This document shows, in pieces, positions 48,411 through 57,353 of a DNA stretch of 64,000 bases. The notes under the pieces are model-generated. The model searched no databases, had not been told where the DNA came from, and saw nothing but the letters and a program-made list of their open reading frames with translations. The stretch lies in contig NZ_BMUT01000023.1 of assembly GCF_014650335.1 (NCBI RefSeq), forward strand, positions 1 through 64,000, read 5' to 3'. The translations under genes and the position numbers were made by a program. The stretch's first letter is position 1. Every line of letters starts with the position of its first letter. This stretch comes from Streptomyces hiroshimensis. GTDB taxonomy: Bacteria; Actinomycetota; Actinomycetes; Streptomycetales; Streptomycetaceae.

Positions 48411-49358
48411 CTACGTCAGCGGCAGCCGGTACCTGCCGTCCGCCAAAGGCTCCACCAGGCCGTCGGCCACCAGCCCGTCCAGCGCCCGGGCCCGCTGCAC
48501 CGGCTCGTCCCACACGGCGTCCAGCGCCACCTGCGGTACGGGATCCAGCGCCTCGCGCAGCACCGCGAGCAGCTTGCCGCGCACCTGGCGGTCCGTCCCC
48601 GCGTACGTCTGGCCGCGGCGCGGCGGGCCGTCGTGCGCCGGGGACCCCGCGGCGCGCCAGGCGCACCGGTCGGCGATCGGGCAGCGCCCGCACACCGGCG
48701 TGCGCGCCGTGCACACCAGGGCGCCGAGCTCCATCGTCGCGGCGGCCCAGCGGGCGGCCACCGGCTCGCTCTCCGGCAGCAGGGCCCGGGCCAGCTTGCG
48801 CTCGGCCGCGGTGGTCGCGTTCGGCGGGTACTGCGCGCCGCTCACGGCACGCGCGAACACCCGGCGCACATTGGTGTCGAGGACCGCGTGCCGCTGCCCG
48901 TAGGCGAAGGAGGCCACCGCGGCCGCCGTGTACTCGCCGACGCCCGGCAGCGCCAGCAGCCTGGCGTGATCGCGCGGTACGACACCGCCGTGCAGCTCCG
49001 TGATCGCCGTCGCCGCGGCGTGCAGCCGCAGCGCCCGCCGCGGGTAGCCGAGCCGGCCCCAGGCGCGCACCGCCTCCCCGGGCGGCTCCGCCGCGAGGTC
49101 CGCCGGGCGCGGCCAGCGCGCGAGCCACTGCTCGTAGACGGGCAGCACCCGGCTGACCGGCGTCTGCTGCAGCATGAACTCGCTGACCATCACCCCCCAC
49201 GCGCCCGCCTCCGGGCGGCGCCAGGGCAGATCGCGGGCGTTGACGTCGAACCAGCCGATGACCGGGCCGTGCAGCTCCCCGGGAAGGGGCTCGGAGTCGG
49301 AGGAGGTCTCGGAGGAGGTCTCGGAACGGGCGGTGGTGGTGCGGTCTGTGACAGTCAT
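48411..49358 (-). CDS. mutY: A/G-specific adenine glycosylase
   Basis: Removes adenine mispaired with 8-oxoguanine in base-excision repair. The 315-residue protein has EFMLQQTPVSRVLPVYE, the helix-hairpin-helix LPGVGEYTAAAVASFAY, the catalytic Asp in HAVLDTNVRRVF, and a [4Fe-4S] cluster motif C-x6-C-x2-C-x5-C (CTARTPVCGRCPIADRC). ATG 49358 follows CGGAAG. The first about 25 residues contain a Ser/Glu/Thr repeat (SETSSETSSDSE) and are not part of the fold. Confidence 0.95.
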   Translation of the reverse strand: MTVTDRTTTARSETSSETSSDSEPLPGELHGPVIGWFDVNARDLPWRRPEAGAWGVMVSEFMLQQTPVSRVLPVYEQWLARWPRPADLAAEPPGEAVRAWGRLGYPRRALRLHAAATAITELHGGVVPRDHARLLALPGVGEYTAAAVASFAYGQRHAVLDTNVRRVFARAVSGAQYPPNATTAAERKLARALLPESEPVAARWAAATMELGALVCTARTPVCGRCPIADRCAWRAAGSPAHDGPPRRGQTYAGTDRQVRGKLLAVLREALDPVPQVALDAVWDEPVQRARALDGLVADGLVEPLADGRYRLPLT

Positions 49359-49466
49359 GGCGCTTCCGATCCTGGCACGGCCGTGCACGGCGGAGAAACG
49401 CGCCGGGCCCCGTTCACCTGACTTTCGTCTGACTTTCGTCAGGGGCGCGCGGACGGGCCCGGCTTG

Positions 49467-49472
49467 TACCGT
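49467..49472 (+). promoter_or_regulatory. -10 hexamer of a leaderless histidine kinase gene (TACCGT)
   Basis: TACCGT ends 7 nt before GTG 49480; no ribosome site precedes that start. Confidence 0.5.
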
Positions 49473-49479
49473 CGGACCG

Positions 49480-51267
49480 GTGAGCCGCCGCACGACCACG
49501 AGCCTGAGAAGGGCCCTGTTCAGGGCCCTGAACAGGGCCCGGGCCCGGTTTCCCCTCAGGCCCCTGCCCGACGCCCTGCTGTGGGCGGTGCTCGCCGTGC
49601 CCGGCGCGGCCGCGGACCTGACCGGCCTGAACGGGCCCCGGCCCGGCTGGCAGAGCGCGGCCGGGGCGGCCGTCCTCGCCGTGGCCGTGGCCGTCTCCCG
49701 GGCCCGGCCCGCGCTCGCCCTGGCCCTCGCCGCCGGGCTCGGGCTCGCCGCGTCCCCGTCCCTCTTCACGCTCTCTTACGGGCCCGCGCTGTCCGTCCTC
49801 GCCTATCTGCTGGGCCGCCGCTCGGCCGGGGCCCGCCCCGCGCTGTACGCGTTCCCGGCCGTCGCGGCCGCCGGCACGCTGCTCGTCCTCGCCCGCAACG
49901 CCGACCCCGTCATCGAATGGCTGGTTCTGATCGGCACATTGCTCTTCGGCGCGGTCTTCCCCTGGCTGGCCGGCCGGTACCGGCGCCAGGCCCGCGCGCT
50001 CGTCGCCGCGGGCTGGAGCCGGGCGGCGCAGCTGGAGCGCGAGCAGGAGATCGTCGCGGACCGGGCCCGGCTGCGGGAGCGCGCCCGCATCGCCCAGGAC
50101 ATGCACGACTCCCTCGGCCACGAACTGAGCCTGATCGCGCTGCGCGCCGGGGCCCTGCAGGTCGCCCCGGGCCTCGATGCGGCGCACCGGGCGGCCGCCG
50201 GGGACCTGCGCGAGGCCGCGGCGTCGGCGACGGACCGGCTCCGCGACATCATCGGCGTCCTGCGCGACGTCGGCCCGCCCGGGCCCGCGCCGCTGACCCC
50301 GCCGGACGACTCCCTCCGCGCCCTCGTGGACCGCGCGGCGGCCTCGGGCCTGCCCGTACGCGCCCGGCTGCCCCGCGCGGCGGCCCTGCCGCCGCCGGTG
50401 GAGCGGGCCGCGTACCGCGTCGTCCAGGAGGCGCTGACGAATGCGGCCAAGCACGCGCCGGGGGCGGAGGTTGCGGTGACCGTGGAGAGCGGGGCGGGGG
50501 AGACGGTGGTGACGGTCGCCAACGGGGTCGCCAACGGGGTCGCCTACGGGATCGCCAACGGTGTCGTCAACGGGACGGCCGCGTCCGGCGGCGCGCCGTC
50601 CTCCGCGGCCCGGGGTGGTGGCGGTACGGGACTGCTGGGGTTGCGGGAGCGGGTGGCGCTCGCGGGAGGCGAGTTCACGGCGGGGCCCTTCGGGGACGAC
50701 GGGGGGCTCGGCGGGCGTCCCGACCGGGGTTTCAAGGTGAGCGCGCGGCTGCCGCACGAGGCGGGGGTGCCGCACGAGCCCGGGCCGTCTCAAGGCCCGG
50801 GCCTGCGCCCCGGACCCCGGCCCCCGGACCCCGCACGGCCCGAAGACCCGGCGAGCCTCGCCCACGCCCAGCGCACCGCCCGCCGGCGGTTCGCCGTCCC
50901 CTTCGCCGTCGCGGCGGCCGCCGGTGCCGTCTTCGTCGCCGCGGCCTTCGGCTGGTACGCCTACGTCAAGGCGCACTCGGTGCTGAAGCCCGCCGACTAC
51001 GCGGCCCTGCACGTCGGTGCGCCGTACGCCGACGTCGCGCCCCTCCTCCCGGACCGGCAGGTCGCCGACCCGCCGGACGACCGGGCTCCGGGCACCCCGC
51101 CCACCGGGGCGGAGTGCCGCTACTACCGGGCGAGCGGCGAACTCTTCGTCAGCGTCGAACATTTCCGGCTCTGCTTCCGCGACGGGCACCTCGTCGCCAA
51201 GAGCCGCATCCCGCGCGTCGGCACCGCCGGCGTCGTGGAACAGGAGGAGAAGGAATGGCTGCGCTGA
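49480..51267 (+). CDS. Histidine kinase with an extra C-terminal transmembrane segment and ectodomain
   Basis: A 595-residue HisKA_3 kinase. N-terminal membrane segments (about 25-160) lead to DMHDSLGHELSLIALRAG (His acceptor) and a HATPase_c domain ending GTGLLGLRERVALAGGEF. A loop in the ATPase domain is an expanded 12-bp repeat giving V-A-N-G steps (residues about 347-363). Unusually, the chain continues through a Pro-rich linker to another membrane helix (about 472-493, FAVPFAVAAAAGAVFVAAAF) and about 100 outside residues with two Cys. The TGA overlaps the regulator gene by 13 bases. Confidence 0.85.
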   Translation: MSRRTTTSLRRALFRALNRARARFPLRPLPDALLWAVLAVPGAAADLTGLNGPRPGWQSAAGAAVLAVAVAVSRARPALALALAAGLGLAASPSLFTLSYGPALSVLAYLLGRRSAGARPALYAFPAVAAAGTLLVLARNADPVIEWLVLIGTLLFGAVFPWLAGRYRRQARALVAAGWSRAAQLEREQEIVADRARLRERARIAQDMHDSLGHELSLIALRAGALQVAPGLDAAHRAAAGDLREAAASATDRLRDIIGVLRDVGPPGPAPLTPPDDSLRALVDRAAASGLPVRARLPRAAALPPPVERAAYRVVQEALTNAAKHAPGAEVAVTVESGAGETVVTVANGVANGVAYGIANGVVNGTAASGGAPSSAARGGGGTGLLGLRERVALAGGEFTAGPFGDDGGLGGRPDRGFKVSARLPHEAGVPHEPGPSQGPGLRPGPRPPDPARPEDPASLAHAQRTARRRFAVPFAVAAAAGAVFVAAAFGWYAYVKAHSVLKPADYAALHVGAPYADVAPLLPDRQVADPPDDRAPGTPPTGAECRYYRASGELFVSVEHFRLCFRDGHLVAKSRIPRVGTAGVVEQEEKEWLR

Positions 51268-51950
51268 ACACGGCGACGGGTGACGCCGTCAAAGTCCTCG
51301 TCGCCGACGACGAGGCGATGATCCGGGCGGGCGTCCGCGCGATCCTGTCCGCCGACCCCGGCATCGAGGTGGTCGCCGAGGCGGCGGACGGCCACGAGGC
51401 CGTCGAAGCCGCCCGCGCCCACCGCCCGGACGTCGCGCTCCTCGACATCCGCATGCCCCGCCTGGACGGCCTCGCCGCGTGCGAGGAGATCCGCCGGAGC
51501 GCGCCCGGCACGGCCGTGGCGATCCTCACCACCTTCTCCGAGGACGCCTACATCTCCCGCGCCCTGGGCGGCGGGGCCACCGGCTTCCTGCTCAAGTCCG
51601 GCGACCCGTACGAACTGATGGCCGGTGTCCGCGCCGTCGCGGACGGCGGCGCCTACCTCTCCCCGAAGGTGGCCCGGCACGTCATCGCCGAGCTGGGCGG
51701 CGAGCGCCTGACGCGCGGGGCCGCCGCCCGGGCCCGTATCGCCGGGCTGACGGCCCGCGAGCGCGAGGTGCTCGCCCTGCTGGGCGAAGGGCTCTCGAAC
51801 GCGGGGATCGGCCGGCGGCTGCACCTGGTGGAGGGCACGGTCAAGGGCTACGTGAGCGCGGTCCTCGACCGGCTGGAGGTCGGCAACCGGGTGCAGGCCG
51901 CGATCGTCGCGTACGAGGCGGGGCTGGTCACCGGTTCGGCCGCGGGCTGA
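51255..51950 (+). CDS. NarL/LuxR-family response regulator
   Basis: A 231-residue regulator: receiver with DDE pocket and phospho-Asp in VALLDIRMPRLDG, then a LuxR helix-turn-helix (LTAREREVLALLGEGLSNAGI, VEGTVKGYVSAVLDRLEV). The GGAGGAGAAGG ribosome site lies in the end of the kinase gene, and the two frames overlap by 13 bases, which fixes the pairing. Confidence 0.93.
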   Translation: MAALNTATGDAVKVLVADDEAMIRAGVRAILSADPGIEVVAEAADGHEAVEAARAHRPDVALLDIRMPRLDGLAACEEIRRSAPGTAVAILTTFSEDAYISRALGGGATGFLLKSGDPYELMAGVRAVADGGAYLSPKVARHVIAELGGERLTRGAAARARIAGLTAREREVLALLGEGLSNAGIGRRLHLVEGTVKGYVSAVLDRLEVGNRVQAAIVAYEAGLVTGSAAG

Positions 51951-51963
51951 CACCGGAGACGGG

Positions 51964-52025
51964 CCGGCCGGGCCCCTGATTGGTCAGCTCCGGCCGGGCC
52001 CCCGATTGGTCAGCTCCGGCCGGGC
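51964..52025 (+). repeat. 26-bp tandem repeat
   Basis: Two units (51964-51989 and 51990-52015) differ by one base, and ten bases of a third follow. It lies 13 bp after the regulator stop and runs up to the next gene. Confidence 0.75.
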
Positions 52026-52041
52026 GCGGTGGAATGGGGCC

Positions 52042-52563
52042 ATGAGCGATACGGAGCAGCGGCCGCCGCGCGAGATCCGGGCGGCTCTCGACGCGCACTC
52101 GACCCTGACCCTGGCCTACGCGGACGAGGACGGCCCGCAGGCGTGCGCGGTGCTCTACGCCCTGGCCGGGCCCGCCGACCCGGCCGGACCGCCCGGCGAC
52201 GACGACACCGCGCTGCTGTTCGTCACCTCGGCCACCACGCGCCACGGCCGCGCCCTCGTCGCGGCGGAGACAGGCAGCGGGGGAGAGGCCCGGGTCGCCT
52301 TCACCGCCCAGCGCGACGGGCAGGTGTGGACGGCGCTGACGGGTCTTCAAGGACGCGGCACCTGCCGCCGCCTGGAGGGCGCGGAGCGCGAGGCCGGGTG
52401 GCGCGCGTACAGCGAGCGCTTCCCGTACGTGGACCACAACGACCGGCTCCGGCAGGCGATGGAGCGCACGGACCTGTGGGAACTGCGCCCCGACTGGCTG
52501 CGCCTGATCGACAACGGCCAGGGCTTCGGCCACAAGACGGAGTGGACGCGGCCTGCGGCGTGA
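52042..52563 (+). CDS. Pyridoxamine 5'-phosphate oxidase-fold protein
   Basis: A 173-residue split-barrel flavin-type protein: IRAALDAHSTLTLAYADEDGPQACAVLYA, then LLFVTSATTRHGRAL and VAFTAQRDGQVWTALTGLQGRGTCRRL. The fold binds FMN, F420 or heme in different members; the cofactor and substrate here are unknown. ATG 52042 is the first good start. It is convergent with the PAP2 gene. Confidence 0.8.
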   Translation: MSDTEQRPPREIRAALDAHSTLTLAYADEDGPQACAVLYALAGPADPAGPPGDDDTALLFVTSATTRHGRALVAAETGSGGEARVAFTAQRDGQVWTALTGLQGRGTCRRLEGAEREAGWRAYSERFPYVDHNDRLRQAMERTDLWELRPDWLRLIDNGQGFGHKTEWTRPAA

Positions 52564-52580
52564 CGTCGCACTCCGAGCTC

Positions 52581-52627
52581 TGAGGGCCGAGGTCTGAGGG
52601 CCGAGGTCTGAGGGCCGAGGTCTGAGG
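52581..52627 (-). repeat. Three-copy 14-bp tandem repeat after the PAP2 gene
   Basis: TGAGGGCCGAGGTC repeats exactly at 52581, 52595 and 52609, and five bases of a fourth follow. It lies between the stop codons of two convergent genes. Confidence 0.85.
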
Positions 52628-52631
52628 ACCC

Positions 52632-53222
52632 CTAGGCCCGCACCAGCACCCGCAGCCGTCCCCGGCCCGCCCGTTCCACGAGCGACGTGGCCCGGCGCGC
52701 GAGCAGCAGCCCGCCGAGGAGCGCCACGGCCACGCCGAGCAGGAGGCCCACGGCCACGTCGTGCGGGTAGTGCACCCCGAGGAAGACCCGCGAGAAGGCG
52801 ACGAGCAGGGCCATGGGCAGCACGGCCCATGCCAGCACCCGCCGGGCGAGGACGATCCCGGTCGCGAGTGCGGCCGCGAGCGTCGCGTGGTTGCTGGGGA
52901 ACGACCAGTCCCCGTGGGGCGGGCAGGGCGCGAGCGAGGCGACCGCACCCGCGACCGCCCGGCACGGCCGCTCCTCGTCCACCATGCTCTTGACGATCTC
53001 GCTGATCCCGTAGGCGATCGCGGTCGTGACCGGTACGAGCAGCGCGAGCGCGACGCCGCGCGCCCCCGTCCGCCTGTTGCGCCACCAGACGGCGACGGCC
53101 ACGGCCATCAGCAGCAACAGCCCGGCCTCCGTGCCGATTTCCGCAAGGGTGTGCACCCACTCCGGTGTGGAGCGGGCGAATTCGGTGACGTCGCGATAGA
53201 GGTCGTTGTCCACGGTGTCCAT
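52632..53222 (-). CDS. PAP2-family membrane phosphatase
   Basis: A 196-residue integral membrane phosphatase, probably acting on undecaprenyl pyrophosphate or phosphatidic acid outside the membrane. The three PAP2 signatures are intact: KSMVDEERP, PSNH, and SRVFLGVHYPHD. Five to six hydrophobic segments are evident. ATG 53222 lies 9 nt after a TAGGCT hexamer, so its 5' leader would be only a few bases long. Confidence 0.9.
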   Translation of the reverse strand: MDTVDNDLYRDVTEFARSTPEWVHTLAEIGTEAGLLLLMAVAVAVWWRNRRTGARGVALALLVPVTTAIAYGISEIVKSMVDEERPCRAVAGAVASLAPCPPHGDWSFPSNHATLAAALATGIVLARRVLAWAVLPMALLVAFSRVFLGVHYPHDVAVGLLLGVAVALLGGLLLARRATSLVERAGRGRLRVLVRA

Positions 53223-53394
53223 GGTCCCGGGAGCCTACGGTCCGTCACTTGGGCGCCACACCGGGCTATCGGCATGCAGTCCATCCGACTTTCGTCAGAC
53301 GGAGGCCGGCGAAAATCACCGCGCGGCGGACCGATGATGCGAAAATCCGGCACCCACCCGGCGGGTATGGGCTGGTGCCCCCGCCGATGTCTCG

Positions 53395-53400
53395 TAGAGT
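53395..53400 (+). promoter_or_regulatory. -10 hexamer of a leaderless gene (TAGAGT)
   Basis: TAGAGT ends 6 nt before GTG 53407. Confidence 0.5.
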
Positions 53401-53406
53401 CTTCGC

Positions 53407-54231
53407 GTGGGATCACTGCGCAATCCGATCGGGCCGCTTCCCTCCTCCATCTATTGGCGGCGGAGGGCAGTTGCGCTTGGCCTGCTCGGCCTTCTCGTTC
53501 TCCTGGCGATCTGGTTCCTCACCCTTGGGGGTGACGGGGGCTCAGGTGATGACCAGAGCAAGGGCTCGGACGGAAAGAACCCGGCCGACACCACCACCAT
53601 CACTCCCGGACCGGTGCCTTCCGGCCCGCACCTCAGCCAACGCCCGGGCGGACGCGGCGAGTCGGGCGGCGGCGGCACCGGCGGCGGGTCCGGTGACGGC
53701 GGCACCGGCGGCGGCTCCTCCGGGAGCGGCGCTTCCGGTACGGGCGGCGGCGGTACGACGGGCACCGGCGGCGGCAGCGGCGCCCTCGGCACCGGCGACG
53801 GCAAGGCCGTTCCGGCCGGCTCGTCCCTGCCCGACTGCGCGCCCGGCTCGGTGCGGCTCGCGATCCGCAGCGTGAAGGACTCCTACGGGCCCGGCGAGAA
53901 GCCGAAGTTCGAGATCGTGGTGAAGAACTCCGGCGGAAGCGCCTGCAAAGTGAACTTCGGCGCCACCGCCGCCATTCTGAAGATTGCGCATATCGACGGC
54001 GACGACCACGTGTGGGCCTCCGACGACTGCCCCCGGGCCACCGGTGCGGTGCTGGTCGAGCTCCCCGGTTCGGGCGAGACGAAGCGCACGGTGGAATGGG
54101 ACCGCAAGCGCAGCGCCCCGCGCTGTGCGACGCCTTCCGGCGAGGGGGCGGCGGGCACCGGTAAGTACCGGGCCGAGGTCAGGATCGCGGGTGTCACCGA
54201 AAAGGTGGAATTCACCCTGGAGAAGGCCTGA
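53407..54231 (+). CDS. Membrane-anchored protein with Gly-rich stalk and beta-sandwich ectodomain
   Basis: A 274-residue protein. Residues about 18-40 are a transmembrane anchor (AVALGLLGLLVLLAIWFLTL). Residues 42-140 are a Gly/Ser/Thr stalk. The C-terminal about 130 residues form a beta-rich domain (VRLAIRSVKDSYGPGEKPKFEIVVKNSGG) with four Cys that may form two disulfides. It resembles immunoglobulin-like protease-inhibitor or adhesion domains, but I recognise no specific family. Confidence 0.72.
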   Translation: MGSLRNPIGPLPSSIYWRRRAVALGLLGLLVLLAIWFLTLGGDGGSGDDQSKGSDGKNPADTTTITPGPVPSGPHLSQRPGGRGESGGGGTGGGSGDGGTGGGSSGSGASGTGGGGTTGTGGGSGALGTGDGKAVPAGSSLPDCAPGSVRLAIRSVKDSYGPGEKPKFEIVVKNSGGSACKVNFGATAAILKIAHIDGDDHVWASDDCPRATGAVLVELPGSGETKRTVEWDRKRSAPRCATPSGEGAAGTGKYRAEVRIAGVTEKVEFTLEKA

Positions 54232-54425
54232 CGAAAAGGGTTGACGACCGGGCGTGCGGCAGCGCCGCCCGGCTGTTCGATCCGGGTGCGGCGATAACCG
54301 TACAGCCGCTCCGTCCTGGACGGGGCGTTCGAGGGGCCGGCCCTTGGCCTAGGGCCAGGGCCTAAGGCCCGGCTCCAGGTCCGGCCCTCAGGTGCAGGGC
54401 CTAAGGAGCCTCAGGCGCAGGGGCC

Positions 54426-55550
54426 TCAGACGTAGCGTTCGAGGATCGAGGACTCCGCCAGCCGCGACAGGCCCTCGCGGACCGAGCGGGCGCGGGCCTC
54501 GCCGACGCCGTCGACCGTCTGCAGGTCGTCCACGCTGGCGGCCAGCAGCTTCTGCAGCCCGCCGAAGTGGTCGACCAGCCGCTCTATGATCGCGCCGGGC
54601 AGGCGCGGCACCTTCGCCAGCAGGCGGTAGCCGCGCGGCGAGACCGCGGAGTCCAGCGTCTCGGGGGAGCCGCTGTAGCCCAGGGCACGCGCCACGATGG
54701 GCAGTTCGAGCAGCTCGGGGTGGGTGAGGGCGTCCAGCTCGGACAGGGCCTCGGGGACGGTGCGGGTGCGCTTGGCGGTCGGCTCGGGGACATAGTCCCG
54801 CACGACCAGATCGCGCTCGGGCTCGACGCCCGCGATGAGCTCGTCCAGCTGGAGGGAGAGCAGGCGGCCGTCGGTGCCGAGCTCGACCACGTACTCCGCG
54901 ATCTCCGTGGCGATGCGGCGCACCAGCTCCAGGCGCTGGCAGACCGCGGTCACATCGCGGACCGTGACCAGGTCCTCGATCTCCAGGGCGGAGAGGGTGC
55001 CGGCGACCTCGTCCAGCCGGAGCTTGTAGCGCTCCAGGGTGGCCAGGGCCTGGTTGGCCCGGGAGAGGATCGCCCCGGACTCCTCCAGGGTGCGCCGCTC
55101 ACCGTCCACGTAAAGGGCGATCAGGCGCATCGACTGGCTGACCGACACCACGGGGAAGCCGCACTGGATGGAGACGCGCTGCGCCGTGCGGTGCCGCGTG
55201 CCGGTCTCCTCGGTGGCGATCGACGCATCCGGCAGGAGCTGCACGCCCGCCCGTACGATCTTGGTGATGTCCTTGTCGAGGATCAGGGCGCCGTCCAGCT
55301 TGCACAGCTCGCGCAGGCGCGTGGCACTGAACTCCACGTCCAGCACGAAACCGCCCGTGCACATGGACTCCACCGTCTTGTCCATGCCCAGGACGATCAG
55401 GCCGCCCGTATTGCCGCGGAGGACGCGCTCCAGGCCGTCGCGCAAGGCCGTGCCGGGCGCGACGGCGCTCAGCGAGGCGCGCATCAGACCGTCGGCACCG
55501 GAGGAACCCCCGGCCTTGCCGGGGCCCGATGCCCGGTCGTTGGCTGCCAC
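54426..55550 (-). CDS. disA: DNA integrity scanning protein DisA (diadenylate cyclase)
   Basis: Makes the second messenger c-di-AMP from ATP and scans DNA for branched intermediates. The 374-residue protein has the DAC motifs DGALILDKD and GTRHRTAQR (the DGA and RHR signatures), a helical spine and C-terminal helix-hairpin-helix DNA-binding motifs (LAASVDDLQTVDGVGEARARSV). GTG 55550 follows GGAGGAG five bases upstream. It lies just downstream of radA on the same strand, the usual pairing. Repeats with CTGAG cores surround its stop codon. Confidence 0.97.
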   Translation of the reverse strand: MAANDRASGPGKAGGSSGADGLMRASLSAVAPGTALRDGLERVLRGNTGGLIVLGMDKTVESMCTGGFVLDVEFSATRLRELCKLDGALILDKDITKIVRAGVQLLPDASIATEETGTRHRTAQRVSIQCGFPVVSVSQSMRLIALYVDGERRTLEESGAILSRANQALATLERYKLRLDEVAGTLSALEIEDLVTVRDVTAVCQRLELVRRIATEIAEYVVELGTDGRLLSLQLDELIAGVEPERDLVVRDYVPEPTAKRTRTVPEALSELDALTHPELLELPIVARALGYSGSPETLDSAVSPRGYRLLAKVPRLPGAIIERLVDHFGGLQKLLAASVDDLQTVDGVGEARARSVREGLSRLAESSILERYV

Positions 55551-55668
55551 TGCACTCCTCCGGTCGCAAGGTCAACGGTGCCGCAGGCCGCCCTGCTTTC
55601 CGTACGTACGGGCGAGACCAGGGCAAAGTCTACTGGCGTATGCGGGCGTCCAGCCTTCGTCCAGCCTA

Positions 55669-57138
55669 TTAAAGAGGGCCCCCACCCGCTTGGACAGGGC
55701 TCTCCCCGGCTCTCTCCCCGGCTCGGTCGTCCGACCCGGCTCTGCGCCGGTTCTCCCGGGGTACCCGCTTGGGCAGCACTCGAAGCGCCTCGCCTATGTC
55801 CGCCACCTCCACCACGCGCATGCCGACGGGGACCTTGCCGGGGTCGCCCGGGACCAGCGCGTGGGTGAAGCCCAGCCGGGCCGCCTCCGCCAGCCGCCGC
55901 TGCACTCCGGTGACCCGGCGGACCTCTCCGGCCAGGCCCACCTCGCCGATCGCCACCAGGTTCTGCGGCAGCGGGGTGTCGCTCGCGGCGCTCGCAAGGG
56001 CCAGCGCGACGGCGAGATCCGCGGCGGGCTCGGACAGCTTCACGCCGCCGACCGTGGCGCTGTAGATGTCCCGCTTGCCCAGCGCGCTGATCCGGCCCCG
56101 CTGCTCCAGCACCGCCAGCATCATCGACACCCGCGAGGTCTCCAGGCCCGAGGTGGTGCGGCGGGGCGAGGGGATCTGCGAATCGACGGTCAGCGCCTGC
56201 ACCTCGGCCACCAGCGGGCGGCGGCCCTCCAGCGTGACCGTCAGGCAGGTGCCCGGGACGGGCTCGTCGCGGCGGGTGAGGAACAGGCCGCTCGGATCGG
56301 CCAGACCGGTGATGCCCTCGTCGTGCAGCTCGAAGCAGCCGACCTCGTCCGTCGCCCCGTAGCGGTTCTTCACGCCGCGCACCAGGCGCAGCCGGGCGTG
56401 CCGGTCGCCCTCGAAGCTCAGGACCACGTCGACCAGGTGCTCCAGCAGGCGCGGGCCTGCGATCGCGCCGTCCTTGGTGACGTGACCGACCAGGAGCGTG
56501 GCCATGCCCCGCTCCTTGGAGGCCCGGATCAGCGCGCCCGCCACCTCGCGCACCTGCGCCATGCCGCCCGGAGCGCCGTCGATCTCGGGCGAGGCCACCG
56601 TCTGCACCGAGTCCAGGATCAGCAGGGAGGGCTTGACGGAGTCGAGGTGGCCCAGCACGGCGGCCAGATCCGTCTCGGCCGCCAGATAGAGGTGGTCGTC
56701 GATCGCGCCGATGCGGTCCGCGCGCAGGCGCACCTGGCTCGCGGACTCCTCACCCGTCACATAGAGCGTGCGGTGCTCCTCGGACGCGGCCTTCGCCGCG
56801 ACGTCCAGCAGGAGCGTGGACTTGCCGACGCCCGGCTCGCCCGCGATCAGCACCACCGCACCGGGCACGAGCCCGCCGCCCAGGACGCGGTCCAGCTCGT
56901 CCACACCCGTGCTGCGCGCGGTGGCCTGGCGGCCGTCGACCTGCCCGATGGGCACGGCGGCCGAGGAGACGCGGCCCGGCGCGGTCGTCCGCACCGCGGG
57001 CGCGCCGTACTCCTCGACCGTGCCCCACGCCTGGCACTCGGGGCAGCGGCCGAGCCACTTGACGGTGGTCCAGCCGCACTCGGTGCAGCGGTACGAGGGC
57101 CGGTCCTTGGTGGACGAGCGAGAGGTGCGGGCAGCCAT
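55669..57138 (-). CDS. radA: DNA repair protein RadA
   Basis: RecA-related helicase involved in recombinational repair and branch migration, 489 residues. The N-terminal zinc finger is CTECGWTTVKWLGRCPECQAWG (split C4 motif). Walker A GEPGVGKSTLLL is near residue 100, the RadA-specific KNRYGATDEVGCFEL motif follows, and a Lon-like C-terminal domain ends the fold. ATG 57138 is inferred as leaderless, with TACGGT 7 nt upstream. Confidence 0.96.
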   Translation of the reverse strand: MAARTSRSSTKDRPSYRCTECGWTTVKWLGRCPECQAWGTVEEYGAPAVRTTAPGRVSSAAVPIGQVDGRQATARSTGVDELDRVLGGGLVPGAVVLIAGEPGVGKSTLLLDVAAKAASEEHRTLYVTGEESASQVRLRADRIGAIDDHLYLAAETDLAAVLGHLDSVKPSLLILDSVQTVASPEIDGAPGGMAQVREVAGALIRASKERGMATLLVGHVTKDGAIAGPRLLEHLVDVVLSFEGDRHARLRLVRGVKNRYGATDEVGCFELHDEGITGLADPSGLFLTRRDEPVPGTCLTVTLEGRRPLVAEVQALTVDSQIPSPRRTTSGLETSRVSMMLAVLEQRGRISALGKRDIYSATVGGVKLSEPAADLAVALALASAASDTPLPQNLVAIGEVGLAGEVRRVTGVQRRLAEAARLGFTHALVPGDPGKVPVGMRVVEVADIGEALRVLPKRVPRENRRRAGSDDRAGERAGESPVQAGGGPL

Positions 57139-57145
57139 GCGAGCC

Positions 57146-57151
57146 ACCGTA
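57146..57151 (-). promoter_or_regulatory. -10 hexamer of leaderless radA (TACGGT)
   Basis: TACGGT on the minus strand ends 7 nt before ATG 57138. Confidence 0.5.
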
Positions 57152-57340
57152 GCGGGGGCCACTGACATTCCGGGGGCCCGTCCATTACCAGAACCGCGGA
57201 GCCGCACGTTCCTGCTGTTCGGAGCGGCCTCTCCCGCAAACACCGGGGGGACGGCGCACTGTGTCCCTATTTTGTGGGGGAACGTCACCCGAATGGGTTA
57301 AACCTGCGTCGGCAACGGCAGCAACGGCCCGTCACCCGCC

Positions 57341-57346
57341 TACCGT
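57341..57346 (+). promoter_or_regulatory. -10 hexamer of the leaderless sigma/BACON gene (TACCGT)
   Basis: TACCGT ends 7 nt before ATG 57354. Confidence 0.5.
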
Positions 57347-57353
57347 CGCCGGG

